From Planctomycetota bacterium (GTDB taxonomy: Bacteria; Planctomycetota; Phycisphaerae; Phycisphaerales; Phycisphaeraceae), in contig JAJRXX010000003.1 of assembly GCA_024276075.1 (NCBI GenBank), positions 1 through 64,000 on the forward strand: a DNA stretch of 64,000 nucleotides, written 5' to 3'. Below, one piece after another: positions 8,942 through 17,933 of the stretch (position 1 is its first letter; each line of letters starts with the position of its first letter). Both the position numbers and the translations under genes were made by a program. The notes under the pieces were generated by a model. It was not told where the DNA came from, did no database searches, and was given only the letters and a program-made list of their open reading frames with translations.

Positions 8942-9442
8942 ATGCTGGCAAAACGCACCCAACGAGTTGTCTCCGGTGCCGCCGCTGCGGTGGGCTTCGC
9001 TACCTTATATCTGGCGAGCCAAACCTTCGCCGGCGACTTCAACCCCGTAATCGTATCCCAGGAAACGGTGCACAACGCGGGGCACGTGGTGGTCTACGGC
9101 GGTTTGGCGTTACTGCTGACAAAGGGTCTGGGTAGGCGACGGATCCACCTGGCGTGGCTGATCAGCATCGCTCTGGCAACGGGTGAGGAACTCTACCAAA
9201 CGACCGTGCCCGGCCGCGTCGCTTCGTTCCAGGACGGCATGCTCAACATCATCGCGATCACTCTGGCGCTAGCACTCGTAAACCTCGAGCCCGCTATCCG
9301 GGCTACATATCAAATGATTTTTAGCAACCCTGACAACCCGCGTCACGCGACACCCGGCGACGCGCTGCATCAACAACAACCGGATTCGTCCAACGCCGCG
9401 ATAGCGCTGACCGAAACCGCAATCGGGAGAGACATAATATGA
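8942..9442 (+). CDS. VanZ-like family membrane protein
   Basis: A 166-residue protein with about four membrane helices and the VanZ-family pattern: a His-rich turn HNAGHVVVYGGLALLL, then an acidic E-x-Y-Q element GEELYQTTVPGRVASFQDG followed by N-I-I-A. VanZ-like proteins are small membrane proteins of unclear role, some linked to teicoplanin tolerance. The start has a strong purine-rich ribosome binding site. It overlaps the next gene by ATGA, so the two are translated together. The C-terminal 40 residues are Gln/Asp-rich and probably disordered. Confidence 0.75.
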   Translation: MLAKRTQRVVSGAAAAVGFATLYLASQTFAGDFNPVIVSQETVHNAGHVVVYGGLALLLTKGLGRRRIHLAWLISIALATGEELYQTTVPGRVASFQDGMLNIIAITLALALVNLEPAIRATYQMIFSNPDNPRHATPGDALHQQQPDSSNAAIALTETAIGRDII

Positions 9443-10065
9443 AACAGCGAGCGATCTGGCTTTCATTCTGGATGACGATGGTCTACTGGTTAGGCGGAGC
9501 GTTCGGCTGTAGCGCACCGGCGAAGTTCGACGTCGTTGATCTATCTCACGAACACGCGTCCACTGCGGTCCATGATCGGGTGATCGACACCGAGCCGTCT
9601 TTGAAGGGGCTAGACCGATCACATTGGGCGAAGATAACCGTTCAGCCCGCCGACGGGGTCACGCAGCACGGCCCGATTATTTTTAAAGACTCCGTCGTCT
9701 CGCGAGGTGTCAATATCGCACCGCAGCACGAAGTGAAACTAAACCTGGACGTTATAAAACTGCCCGCAGAGGACTTTTCTCGCGTCCACCGCAACGCGGC
9801 GGCCACCGAGCAGCAGTTGACTCGTGCACTGGACGGCTACCGGGCACAGAACTGGAGCGCCGCCAACCGCATGGGCCTCGTGATGCAGCCGATCAAGATG
9901 ACGCTCGATCTGGTTTCGGCACCGATTCGCCCGTTTGTCAAGACCGTGCAGCCTGATACCGACGATACGCTGATAATCGAGCAGGAATTGGTCGTTGATG
10001 ATGACGCCGCTGCCAATATCGAGACGGTTGTAGGCAGCCCTGAAATAGAGGAACGGGTTTGGTAA
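9439..10065 (+). CDS. hypothetical exported protein, possible lipoprotein
   Basis: A 208-residue protein with a hydrophobic N-terminal signal ending GGAFGC at residue 24. That Cys could be lipidated, although AFGC is a weak lipobox. The mature part is polar, about half acidic or basic, with no recognised domain and a very acidic segment near the end (about residues 175-190, LVVDDDAAANIE). Coupled by a four-base overlap to the VanZ-like gene, so it may act with it at the envelope. I do not recognise the family. Confidence 0.6.
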   Translation: MKQRAIWLSFWMTMVYWLGGAFGCSAPAKFDVVDLSHEHASTAVHDRVIDTEPSLKGLDRSHWAKITVQPADGVTQHGPIIFKDSVVSRGVNIAPQHEVKLNLDVIKLPAEDFSRVHRNAAATEQQLTRALDGYRAQNWSAANRMGLVMQPIKMTLDLVSAPIRPFVKTVQPDTDDTLIIEQELVVDDDAAANIETVVGSPEIEERVW

Positions 10066-10305
10066 TTCACAGCGGCTGGTAATTGACTTCGTTGTCTGAT
10101 TACCATTGCTCGGTGCCCGATCGACGCTTTGCATTTTACAGCTCGGTTTCGGCTCAAATGAATCATTTCTTGCGTCCGGGGAATTAATTGACGCGTGACA
10201 TTTAGCGACACGATTCGGTAGCCGTCATCAATTGCGGACCACTGCGCATGCCTCTATCGTGACGAATTGCTACGCAACACACGGTTTTAGAGACGGGGTC
10301 TGTTG

Positions 10306-13035
10306 ATGGGAACGGTTAGTTACGACGAGCAAAGCTTGATCGTTGACGGTCGACGGGTCTGGCTGGTGAGCGGGTCTGTCCACTACGCCCGGATGCCACG
10401 GGAGCAGTGGCGAGAGCGTATCCGTGCTGCCAAGCAGGCGGGGTTGAACTGCATCGACACGTACGTGTTCTGGAACCAACACGAACTGGAGCCGGGTGAA
10501 TTTAATTTCGACGGCGACCTCGACTTGGCCGCTTTCATTGAGGTCATGGGTGAGGAAGGGATGTACTGCATCCTACGACCGGGCCCGTACATCGGCACGG
10601 GTTGTGATCATGGCGGGCTACCGCCTTGGCTGCTGCGCCAAAGCGGTATCGGGCTGCGTCAGGCGAACGGCCCGTTCCTCGAAGCGTGCTCGCGATACAT
10701 CAGTGCGGTGCTCGACCAAGTGGTACACCTGCAAGCGACCTCGAGCAACGGCGGACACATCCTGATGATGGCTGCGGAGAACCGTTGGTTTTGCCAGGAC
10801 GCGAATCAGGCTCAGCGGTACCTGTTGGAGATTAGCCGTTACCTGCGCGAGGGCGGCTGCACCGTTCCGATCATTGAATGCAACAACCTCTGGTCAGCAA
10901 CGGAAGGCGCGATCGCAGGTTGGAGTGGGTCACAGCACCTGGCTGGCGACCTGCGTCAGTTACACTTGGTACAGCCTCACGCACCGAGACTATTGATCGA
11001 ATACGAAACCGGCGAGCCAGCTCGATGGTCGGTTAAGCACGAGCGGGACATTGAGCCGTGGCTGCATGAGTATCACCTTGCTAGCGTCCTGGCGGTCGGC
11101 GCTCAATACAACATCTGCCCGTTCCACGGCGGGACTAACTTCGGGTTCATGGCCGGGCGCACCGCGGCGTCACGATCTTCCTATGTGACCACCGCCCACG
11201 ACTGCGACTCGCCGCTGAGCGAATCGGGTGGCCGGGGCCTGAAGTACCTGGCGACGAAACGCGTGAGTGTCTTCGCGAGCCAATTTGGCCAATTGTTTGC
11301 GCACCTCAACCCCGATCAGCAGCACACAGCCATTACACCTTCGGGTGATCGACACGGCTTGAGCGTGGTGCACCAACACGGGTCCATGGGTCAGGTCGTG
11401 TTTCTGTTCAAGCATAAAGACGAAAAGATACGCCACGCCCACGTGCTGCTGCCCGACGGGACGACCATGACGGTGCCGATGGGTGACGACGCGGTAGCGT
11501 GGTTTGTACTCGATGCTGACCTGGGCGGTGTGGCAACGCTCAATTACACCAACCTTCGCCCGTGGGCGTTCCTGAATGGGAACATGCTCGTGGTATTCGG
11601 CCCGGCGGGAAGTGATGGGGTGGTCTGCGTCAACAACACCCCGCTTCGAGTGAAGGTCCCGAAGGGGCAAACGCCGCTGGTCGAACGATACGAAGAACTG
11701 ACGGTCGTGGTGCTCAACCGCGATCAAGTCGACGCGACGTATATCAGCCCCGATGGCCTTGTGGTCGGTGCTGGTGGACTAGACGAGTCTGACCACCCGA
11801 TTGCTGTGAAACCATGGGCGCAGATCACGACGATCAATGGGGACGGCCAAGTTCAACGCACCGCAAGCAAAACGATCAGGCTACCCGCGACGCCCAAACT
11901 GACCGGCTGGCAAGAGGCTAACGTCGATGAAATCCTTAGCGGCGAGAGCGAAACTTTTGAACCGATCGACGGGCCCGCAAGTCTCGAAGCCCTTGACTGC
12001 GGGTTCGGATACGGTTGGTACAGGCTATCGCTCAAGTCATGCGTAGCCGGCAAGGCCATGGTACCCGAATCGGCGGACCGCTTGCACGTTTACCAAAACA
12101 ACAAACTCACCGCGGTGCTTGGCAACGGACCCGGTGCACAGGATGACCCCGTGAGCCTGAGGCTGGGCGAACAAACCGTGATCCTGGCGGACAACCTCGG
12201 GCGCTCCAGCGACGGCTGGCTACACGACCAGCGAAAAGGAATCTTCGGGCACATCTATGATGTCAAGGCTCTGAAACTAACCAAACCCAAAGTCGTGCAA
12301 CAGTACGCACCCGACCTGTCGGCGCTCAATAGGTTTTTTCCGTTTACTCGGATCGGCGAGCAGCGTATGGGCGACACGCTGGTGTGGAAGCTCAAGCCGG
12401 CGGGTAAAGGCCCGACAATTATCGAACTCGATCGGCTCCCATGGCGGGCTGTGCTCGTGGTCAACGACCAAGCGGTGGGCGCGTACGACCCCGACTTGAG
12501 CGGTGGCTTTGCGAGGTTTGTCCTGCACCGGGGCGAGCACCTGAAAGTAAGAGGGGCAAACACGGTCACGCTCGCGGCGTTCGACAAGCTCGATCCGAAA
12601 GAGTTGACGGTTGCCAAGCTCTCAAAGCACGTGCGGGTATATCACGCCACGGCGAACATGACGGCCAAGGCGTCTTGGGCATTTGCGAAATGGTCGGTGC
12701 CCGAGGATTCCGCATTTGGGCCTATGAGTAAAACACACACGGCTGTGCCACGGTGGTACCGGTGTCAATTTAAGGTATCTCGTATCGACGCTCCGCTGTG
12801 GGTGAACCCCGACGGCATGAACAAGGGCCAAATATACCTCAACGGTCACAACGTCGGCCGATATTTTGTCGCCACCCACACCGGCTCGGATGTACCGCCT
12901 CAGAAGTCGTATTACCTGCCCGAGCCGTGGCTCAATCGCAACAGCGACAACGAACTGGTCCTATTCGACGAGCACGGCCGTGGACCAAAGAAGTGCCGGC
13001 TTGTCTACGGTGACATGATCCCACGCGGCAGATAA
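10306..13035 (+). CDS. GH35-like beta-galactosidase family protein, probably altered active site
   Basis: A 909-residue protein whose first ~330 residues are a GH35 (beta-galactosidase) TIM barrel: SGSVHYARMPREQW, YVFWNQHELEPGEFNFDG, ILRPGPYI, GLPPWLL. The C-terminal half holds jelly-roll-like domains, ending in the family's typical NxxxxGRYF turn (NGHNVGRYF). The nucleophile position is kept (E232 in LIEYETGE). The acid/base motif, normally QVENEYG, reads AAENRWF, so Arg160 stands where the catalytic Glu belongs. No signal peptide is seen. It may be a non-hydrolytic sugar-binding homologue, or an enzyme with a relocated acid. ATG at 10306 is preferred over the adjacent TTG. Confidence 0.85.
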   Translation: MGTVSYDEQSLIVDGRRVWLVSGSVHYARMPREQWRERIRAAKQAGLNCIDTYVFWNQHELEPGEFNFDGDLDLAAFIEVMGEEGMYCILRPGPYIGTGCDHGGLPPWLLRQSGIGLRQANGPFLEACSRYISAVLDQVVHLQATSSNGGHILMMAAENRWFCQDANQAQRYLLEISRYLREGGCTVPIIECNNLWSATEGAIAGWSGSQHLAGDLRQLHLVQPHAPRLLIEYETGEPARWSVKHERDIEPWLHEYHLASVLAVGAQYNICPFHGGTNFGFMAGRTAASRSSYVTTAHDCDSPLSESGGRGLKYLATKRVSVFASQFGQLFAHLNPDQQHTAITPSGDRHGLSVVHQHGSMGQVVFLFKHKDEKIRHAHVLLPDGTTMTVPMGDDAVAWFVLDADLGGVATLNYTNLRPWAFLNGNMLVVFGPAGSDGVVCVNNTPLRVKVPKGQTPLVERYEELTVVVLNRDQVDATYISPDGLVVGAGGLDESDHPIAVKPWAQITTINGDGQVQRTASKTIRLPATPKLTGWQEANVDEILSGESETFEPIDGPASLEALDCGFGYGWYRLSLKSCVAGKAMVPESADRLHVYQNNKLTAVLGNGPGAQDDPVSLRLGEQTVILADNLGRSSDGWLHDQRKGIFGHIYDVKALKLTKPKVVQQYAPDLSALNRFFPFTRIGEQRMGDTLVWKLKPAGKGPTIIELDRLPWRAVLVVNDQAVGAYDPDLSGGFARFVLHRGEHLKVRGANTVTLAAFDKLDPKELTVAKLSKHVRVYHATANMTAKASWAFAKWSVPEDSAFGPMSKTHTAVPRWYRCQFKVSRIDAPLWVNPDGMNKGQIYLNGHNVGRYFVATHTGSDVPPQKSYYLPEPWLNRNSDNELVLFDEHGRGPKKCRLVYGDMIPRGR

Positions 13036-13054
13036 CCTGCTGGCGGCTGGGTGG

Positions 13055-13116
13055 CACAGCTTGCTTGCAAGCTGTGGTTGGGCCAGTCGTGACTCACTGA
13101 TTGCAAGCAACCAGTG
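13055..13116. repeat. pair of R4-type hairpins in one intergenic block
   Basis: Two successive palindromes: CACAGCTTGC/GCAAGCTGTG at 13055-13076 and CACTGATTGC...AACCAGTG at 13095-13116, bracketed by GGTGGCAC and GTGCCACCC. The linker GTGGTTGGGCCAGTCG and following GACTCAC (13074-13097) recur at 33636-33659 with one change. It lies just after the GH35-like gene and could also act as an RNA-stabilising 3' structure. Confidence 0.75.
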
Positions 13117-13163
13117 CCACCCCCATTTCGTGACCGCTATTCCCGTGTGATACGTGCATCATG

Positions 13164-13219
13164 TCCTGACGGTCGCAGTTCGTCGTGGCGACACGGGATT
13201 TCAAACCGATCCACATTGG
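13164..13219 (+). repeat. R1 (partial) followed by R8 repeat unit
   Basis: A truncated R1 copy (TCCTGACGGTCGCAGTTCGT) is followed directly by an R8 unit, GGCGACACGGGATTTCAAAC then CGATCCACATTGG (13187-13219). R8 recurs at 31047-31079 and 58780-58802. The block ends 44 bp before the GroES gene. Confidence 0.6.
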
Positions 13220-13262
13220 CTGATCGCCTTGGTTTTGAAACCCGAGCCGAATACCCCTTACA

Positions 13263-13589
13263 ATGCCACCTATGAACAAAACCACCAAAAGCAAGGCTGT
13301 GCTCGAGACGGTCGAGCCGATCGGCAAGCGCGTGCTGATCCGCAAAGACGAAGATAAGAAGAAGACCAAATCGGGTATCCATCTGCCCGACAAGATTGAG
13401 ATCCCGACGCTGACCGGCCGCGTGGTGTCCATATCCACGGAGGTCGAATCCGATTCGAATTACCCGATCGAGCAATACGATCGTGTGCTGTTCAACCCGA
13501 AGGAGGCGATCCCCGTCGACTTCGAAGGCGACAACCGTCTGTACGTGGTACCGATTGAAAATATCGTAGCGGTGTTCCGCAAAGCATAA
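13263..13589 (+). CDS. groS: GroES-like co-chaperonin (Hsp10), not next to groEL
   Basis: A 108-residue protein with the Hsp10 fold pattern: PIGKRVLIRKDEDKKKTKSGI HLPD in the mobile-loop region, then a Gly-poor central part and the C-terminal strand RLYVVPIENIVAVFRKA. The mobile loop keeps KTKSGIHLP but the usual Gly-rich GxVVAVG motif is replaced by TGRVVSIS. An ATG at 13272 is an equally good start. No groEL follows; aroA is next. It either pairs with a GroEL encoded elsewhere or is a second, specialised GroES. Confidence 0.8.
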   Translation: MPPMNKTTKSKAVLETVEPIGKRVLIRKDEDKKKTKSGIHLPDKIEIPTLTGRVVSISTEVESDSNYPIEQYDRVLFNPKEAIPVDFEGDNRLYVVPIENIVAVFRKA

Positions 13590-13659
13590 TATTCCACTAC
13601 GCCAAAGCTAATCACCCAACCACGACCCCATCGAAGTGACCCCAACGCGGCCCTGATCC

Positions 13660-14979
13660 ATGAACGACTCGCTGGCCATCACGCCTATCAGGCCGTTCAA
13701 CGCCACGGTCCGCCCACCGGGGTCGAAGAGCCTGACCAACCGTGCATTGCTCCTGGCAGCGCTGGCACAGGGTCAATCCGTCATCCACAACCCGCTGCTC
13801 GCTGACGATACGCGCCAGATGCTCGGCGCCCTGGAGGCGTTGGGTTTGGCACCGGTGATGGAGCAAGACGGCGAGCGCATCCGGCTAACCGGGCAAGCGG
13901 GAAAATTACCAAACCCCTCCGGCAACACTCAGCTACACCTCGGTAACGCAGGCACCGCGTTTCGGTTCCTCACAGCGGCCTGCTGCGTAGGCGAGGGTAC
14001 GTATGAGCTGGACGGCATCGAGCGCATGCGCGAGCGCCCGATCGGACAGCTTGTCGATGCGCTGCGTGGTATCGGAGGCCGGGTCGAGTATCTGGGGCAA
14101 GAGGGGTACCCGCCGCTTCGTGTAACGGGCACGAGGCTCCGGGGTGGTGAGATTGACATGCCACCTACGCTGTCGAGCCAGTACATCAGCGCGTTACTGC
14201 AAATAGGCCCCCGCTGCGACGAAGGCATCTCGCTGCGCTTCGATGGGCCTATCGTCAGTCGGCCATACGTCGAGATGACGCTGCGGCTCATGGCGCGGTT
14301 CGGCGTCAAGGCGAATGTGTATGGGCCATTTATCCGCATCAGTGTCGAGCCGGGCACCTACAAGGGCGCCGAGTACACGGTCGAGCCGGACGCGTCGAGC
14401 GCGAGCTACTTTTTGGCTGCGGCTGCGATCGTACCTGAGAGTCGGTGCACAATCGAAGGGCTGGGCAAAGGTAGCTTACAGGGCGACGTGCGATTCGCGG
14501 ACGTGCTGCACGAGATGGGCGCGGGGCTAATGTTTGGCCAAGATTTCATCACGGTAATAGCGCCGCCCAAGGGGCAAACGCTCCGTGGGATCGACGTGGA
14601 CCTAAACGACATGCCCGACATGGCGCAAACCCTGGCGGTGGTATCGCTGTTTGCGAAGGGGCAGACGACCATCCGCAACGTCGGCAACCTGCGAGTGAAG
14701 GAAACCGACCGCATCGCGGCACTGCAAAACGAACTAGCCAAACTCGGCGCAACCGTAGACGTTCAGGGCGACGACCTGACGATCACTCCCCCTGCCAACG
14801 ACGATTGGCTCCAAGGGCGCCAAGCTACGATTGACACCTATAACGATCACCGGATGGCGATGAGCTTTGCCGTGGCGGGGCTGCGCATGCCCGGCGTTGT
14901 GATCAACGACCCTGCGTGCGTGGATAAGACGTTTCCCGACTATTTTGAGCAACTCGAGCGGCTCGGTGACCCAATGTGA
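13660..14979 (+). CDS. aroA: 3-phosphoshikimate 1-carboxyvinyltransferase (EPSP synthase)
   Basis: A full-length 439-residue AroA, the shikimate-pathway enzyme that joins phosphoenolpyruvate to shikimate-3-phosphate. Diagnostic segments: PPGSKSLTNRALLLAA near the N-terminus, LGNAGTAFRFLTA (the PEP/glyphosate-contact loop), LRVKETDRIAAL and YNDHRMAMSFAVAG. Both globular halves are complete. It stands alone, 70 bp after groES, with no other aro gene in the window. Confidence 0.96.
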   Translation: MNDSLAITPIRPFNATVRPPGSKSLTNRALLLAALAQGQSVIHNPLLADDTRQMLGALEALGLAPVMEQDGERIRLTGQAGKLPNPSGNTQLHLGNAGTAFRFLTAACCVGEGTYELDGIERMRERPIGQLVDALRGIGGRVEYLGQEGYPPLRVTGTRLRGGEIDMPPTLSSQYISALLQIGPRCDEGISLRFDGPIVSRPYVEMTLRLMARFGVKANVYGPFIRISVEPGTYKGAEYTVEPDASSASYFLAAAAIVPESRCTIEGLGKGSLQGDVRFADVLHEMGAGLMFGQDFITVIAPPKGQTLRGIDVDLNDMPDMAQTLAVVSLFAKGQTTIRNVGNLRVKETDRIAALQNELAKLGATVDVQGDDLTITPPANDDWLQGRQATIDTYNDHRMAMSFAVAGLRMPGVVINDPACVDKTFPDYFEQLERLGDPM

Positions 14980-15086
14980 TTGAGTTACGGGCATCGCGGC
15001 GTGGTGCCGTGGACGGCTATGATCTGGTATCGTGCTGTGCTGGTAAAGCGTGCCTTATGAGTTGATCCTCGGACGATCTGTGCAAT

Positions 15087-15845
15087 ATGGTTTTAACCGC
15101 TGTGACATCAAAAAGTGATACCGCAGTAAGTCTCACGACCCCACGCCCGACTTGGCGGACGCACGTGGTGAGTTGGGTCTTCGGCAGGGTCAAGTACGCC
15201 GACACGATCCTCAATCGCCGCGCCGCTGACCTGGTGAAGAAACTCGATATCGCCAAGCACCTCCAACGCGACGGCCTCTACGTAGACATCGGCGCCGGCA
15301 CTGGGCACATCTCCGTTCAGATGGCAAGAGCGGCGTACGGCCTGGGCGCGAGGGTCATCGGCGTCGAGCCGATCATGAAACCCGCCAAACGAGCTGTGGC
15401 ACGCGCGAAGCACCGCACCGACGTGCCCGTACACTTTGTCAAAGGGATCGGGAACCGCTTGCCCCTGCCCGATCATACTGCGGACGGGGTATCGATATTT
15501 TTTGTGCTCCATCACATCCCCTACGATATTCAGTTGGCTGTGGTGCGTGAGATCACGCGTGTGCTCAAGCCCGGGGGGTTGCTATTTATTTGGGAAGACA
15601 CGCCTGAAAATGAGCGGGAGTACGCTGCCACCGAGGTCAGGGACCGACGGCTAAATTTTGAGTCCCGCAGCGAGCCTCATTACTACCGCTCGGGTGATCA
15701 GTGGTTGACGGTCTTTGCCGAGCACGGCGTCGAAATGATTAGCCGCAGCTACTTCGAGAGTTGCCCCGCGACGCCTAGTCGGGCTGCGGTGAGACACACG
15801 GGGTTTGTGATGCGGCGTCAGACGAACAACCCCGCTGGCATATAA
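15087..15845 (+). CDS. class I SAM-dependent methyltransferase
   Basis: A 252-residue protein with a Rossmann methyltransferase core: motif I YVDIGAGTGHISVQMA, the motif II acid in IGVEP, and the post-II/III segment DGVSIFFVLHHIP followed by LKPGGLLFIWEDTPE. It resembles the UbiE/Methyltransf_11 group acting on small molecules. The first ~45 residues form a charged helical extension. The substrate is unknown; the neighbours are aroA and an ABC exporter. No membrane segment is present. Confidence 0.82.
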   Translation: MVLTAVTSKSDTAVSLTTPRPTWRTHVVSWVFGRVKYADTILNRRAADLVKKLDIAKHLQRDGLYVDIGAGTGHISVQMARAAYGLGARVIGVEPIMKPAKRAVARAKHRTDVPVHFVKGIGNRLPLPDHTADGVSIFFVLHHIPYDIQLAVVREITRVLKPGGLLFIWEDTPENEREYAATEVRDRRLNFESRSEPHYYRSGDQWLTVFAEHGVEMISRSYFESCPATPSRAAVRHTGFVMRRQTNNPAGI

Positions 15846-15908
15846 AATCGAACCATTGCATTGCACGCAACCTGATAGACGACTCCTTCGCCCCGATTGA
15901 TAAAGCGT

Positions 15909-17771
15909 ATGAGTACCAAGACAACACGCAGCCCATTCTTGTCCTGTACAGCTCTGCTGCTGAACTACAAGCGGCAGATGGCCACGGCGCTAGGCGCTGC
16001 GGTCCTGACGGCTGGTATCTTCGGCGGTGGGTTGGGGATGATCCTGCCAACCTTGCAACTGTTGCTGGGCGAGAAACGACCGCTGCACGACCTGATCGAA
16101 CAGAGTCTAGGCTCTGCGGATCGACCGGTGATTGTGCAAAATTTTGCGGCATGGCTATCGGGGCACGTCCCAAGCGATCCTTTTTTTGCGTTCCTATCTG
16201 TAATGGCTGTAATCGCGGTACTCACGCTGGCGGGTAGCTGCGCGAGGTACGTGCACGAGGTAGTCACGCTAACGGTGGTGGCGCGTGTGGTGATGGCGTG
16301 GCGGACGCGGCTGTTTCGCCACCTGATCCGCGCCCGCATGGACCAGACGCTGATCCGCCCAAACGCCGACCACATCAGCCGAATCGTAACCGACGTGGAC
16401 GTCTTTGGGCGGGGACTATTGGCAATCCTCGGCAAAGCGGTCACGAAACTGGCGAATGGATTGGCAGCGGTCATGCTGGCGATGTGGCTCGACTGGCGGC
16501 TGACGCTGATCGCGATGATCGGCACGCCGTTGATCGGGGTGTTGCTACGCAAATTTGGCAAACGGATACGGCGGGCGTCCAGGCGATTGATGCAGCAGCG
16601 CGGGCACATGATCGGCGTGCTTACGGAGGCGCTGGGTGGCATCCGCGTGGTAAAGGTACACCACGCTGAGGGGTACGAACGTCGGCGGTTTGGCTTGATC
16701 AATCGTGCGGTGTTTAACGAAGAGATGCGGATGCGCCGGGTCAGGGCGCTGTCGTCGCCTGTGGTCGAGACGCTGGGACTGGTGGGTGTGCTGGCGGTAG
16801 CGAGCATCGCGGCTTGGTACATCTTCCGCCTAAACGTCGCTCCGGCGAAGTTCATGACCGTATTGATTGCACTGGGCGCTGCTGCGACAACGCTCAAGCC
16901 GCTGGCTACATTGAATAATCAGATTCAGGAGTCCAACGCGGCTGCGGCGAGGCTGCTGGAGATACTCGATATCACCGTCGAGCCCGCTGGACCCGAAGAC
17001 CGGTCAAGCCAACGCTTGGCGCGCCACCACCGCGACGTGGTGTTCGACGCCGTGACGTTTTCTTACCCCGGTCAAGAGACCCCAGCCATATCAGGGGTGT
17101 CGCTGAGCGTTCAACACGGCCAGACCGTCGCCCTGGTCGGCGCCAACGGCTCGGGTAAGACGACCTTGGTGAGCCTGATCCCACGGCTACTCGAACCCAC
17201 ATCGGGCAACGTGACCATCGACGGGATCAGCATCGGCGATATAAGTCTACGGAGCCTACGGAGCCAGATCGCTGTGGTCACGCAGCAGAGCGTGCTGTTT
17301 GAGGGCACGATCGCTCAAAACATTGCCTACGGTCGTCTGCACGAGGCGAGGGGAAAAATCGTCGCAGCAGCCAAGTCAGCGTATGCTCATGAGTTTGTCG
17401 CGGCGCTACGACGGGGCTACGACACCGTGCTCGGTGAGGGCGGCGAGGGCTTGTCGGGCGGGCAGAAACAACGGCTGTGCATCGCCCGCGCAATCCTACG
17501 CAACCCGGCGATCCTGATCCTCGACGAAGCGACCAGCCAGATCGACGCCGACTCAGAGGTCAAGATCAATCAGGCGCTCAGACAACTCCGCCACGGGCGC
17601 ACGACGTTTATCATCGCCCACCGGCTAAGCACCGTAATCGACACCGACCTGATCGCGGTGATGGACCAAGGACGCATCGTCGATCAAGGCACACACACCG
17701 AATTGTTAAACCGATGCGATGCGTATCAATCCCTGACAACCTCACAGCTACAACCCGTCAGCGCGACATGA
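15909..17771 (+). CDS. MsbA-type ABC exporter (fused membrane and ATPase domains)
   Basis: A 620-residue half-transporter. An N-terminal type I exporter membrane domain (six helices, about residues 25-330) is followed by an ATP-binding domain with Walker A GANGSGKTT, signature LSGGQKQR, Walker B ILILDEATSQID and the H-loop IIAHRLST. The NBD is complete. The ATG at 15909 is preferred; a TTG four codons earlier is also open. Lipid A-core flippase (MsbA), multidrug or peptide export are all possible for this architecture. The overall length and the soluble loop between the first two helices are MsbA-like. Confidence 0.88.
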   Translation: MSTKTTRSPFLSCTALLLNYKRQMATALGAAVLTAGIFGGGLGMILPTLQLLLGEKRPLHDLIEQSLGSADRPVIVQNFAAWLSGHVPSDPFFAFLSVMAVIAVLTLAGSCARYVHEVVTLTVVARVVMAWRTRLFRHLIRARMDQTLIRPNADHISRIVTDVDVFGRGLLAILGKAVTKLANGLAAVMLAMWLDWRLTLIAMIGTPLIGVLLRKFGKRIRRASRRLMQQRGHMIGVLTEALGGIRVVKVHHAEGYERRRFGLINRAVFNEEMRMRRVRALSSPVVETLGLVGVLAVASIAAWYIFRLNVAPAKFMTVLIALGAAATTLKPLATLNNQIQESNAAAARLLEILDITVEPAGPEDRSSQRLARHHRDVVFDAVTFSYPGQETPAISGVSLSVQHGQTVALVGANGSGKTTLVSLIPRLLEPTSGNVTIDGISIGDISLRSLRSQIAVVTQQSVLFEGTIAQNIAYGRLHEARGKIVAAAKSAYAHEFVAALRRGYDTVLGEGGEGLSGGQKQRLCIARAILRNPAILILDEATSQIDADSEVKINQALRQLRHGRTTFIIAHRLSTVIDTDLIAVMDQGRIVDQGTHTELLNRCDAYQSLTTSQLQPVSAT

Positions 17772-17787
17772 TCGCCGCGATTTAATT

Positions 17788-17917
17788 GCTAGAGCACTTG
17801 GCGTAATTAATCTCCATTGGCCGGGTGGCACGGCTTGCTTGCAAGCCGTGAAATACAGATGTCTGTTACACCTGCGATCCAATCAAGATGGCGAATATTG
17901 ACGCCAGTTGCTCTAGC
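17788..17917. mobile_element. MITE-like element, copy A
   Basis: A ~130-bp element with imperfect terminal inverted repeats: left GCTAGAGCACTTGGCGTA, right TTGACGCCAGTTGCTCTAGC. Inside is GGGTGGCA followed by a perfect hairpin (CACGGCTTGCTTGCAAGCCGTG split as two 11-base arms at 17829-17850), then AAATACAGATGTCTGTTACA. The interior matches a second copy at 62191-62320 almost base for base. No ORF fits inside, so it is non-autonomous; no transposase is in the window. It sits between two convergent genes. Confidence 0.8.
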
Positions 17918-17933
17918 CGCACCACCATTTTGT

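Noticed and set aside
17825-17845. Sigma-54 promoter (TGGCAC...TTGC) inside the MITE
   Set aside because: The spacing between TGGCAC and TTGC is three or seven bases, not five; the match comes from the hairpin sequence.
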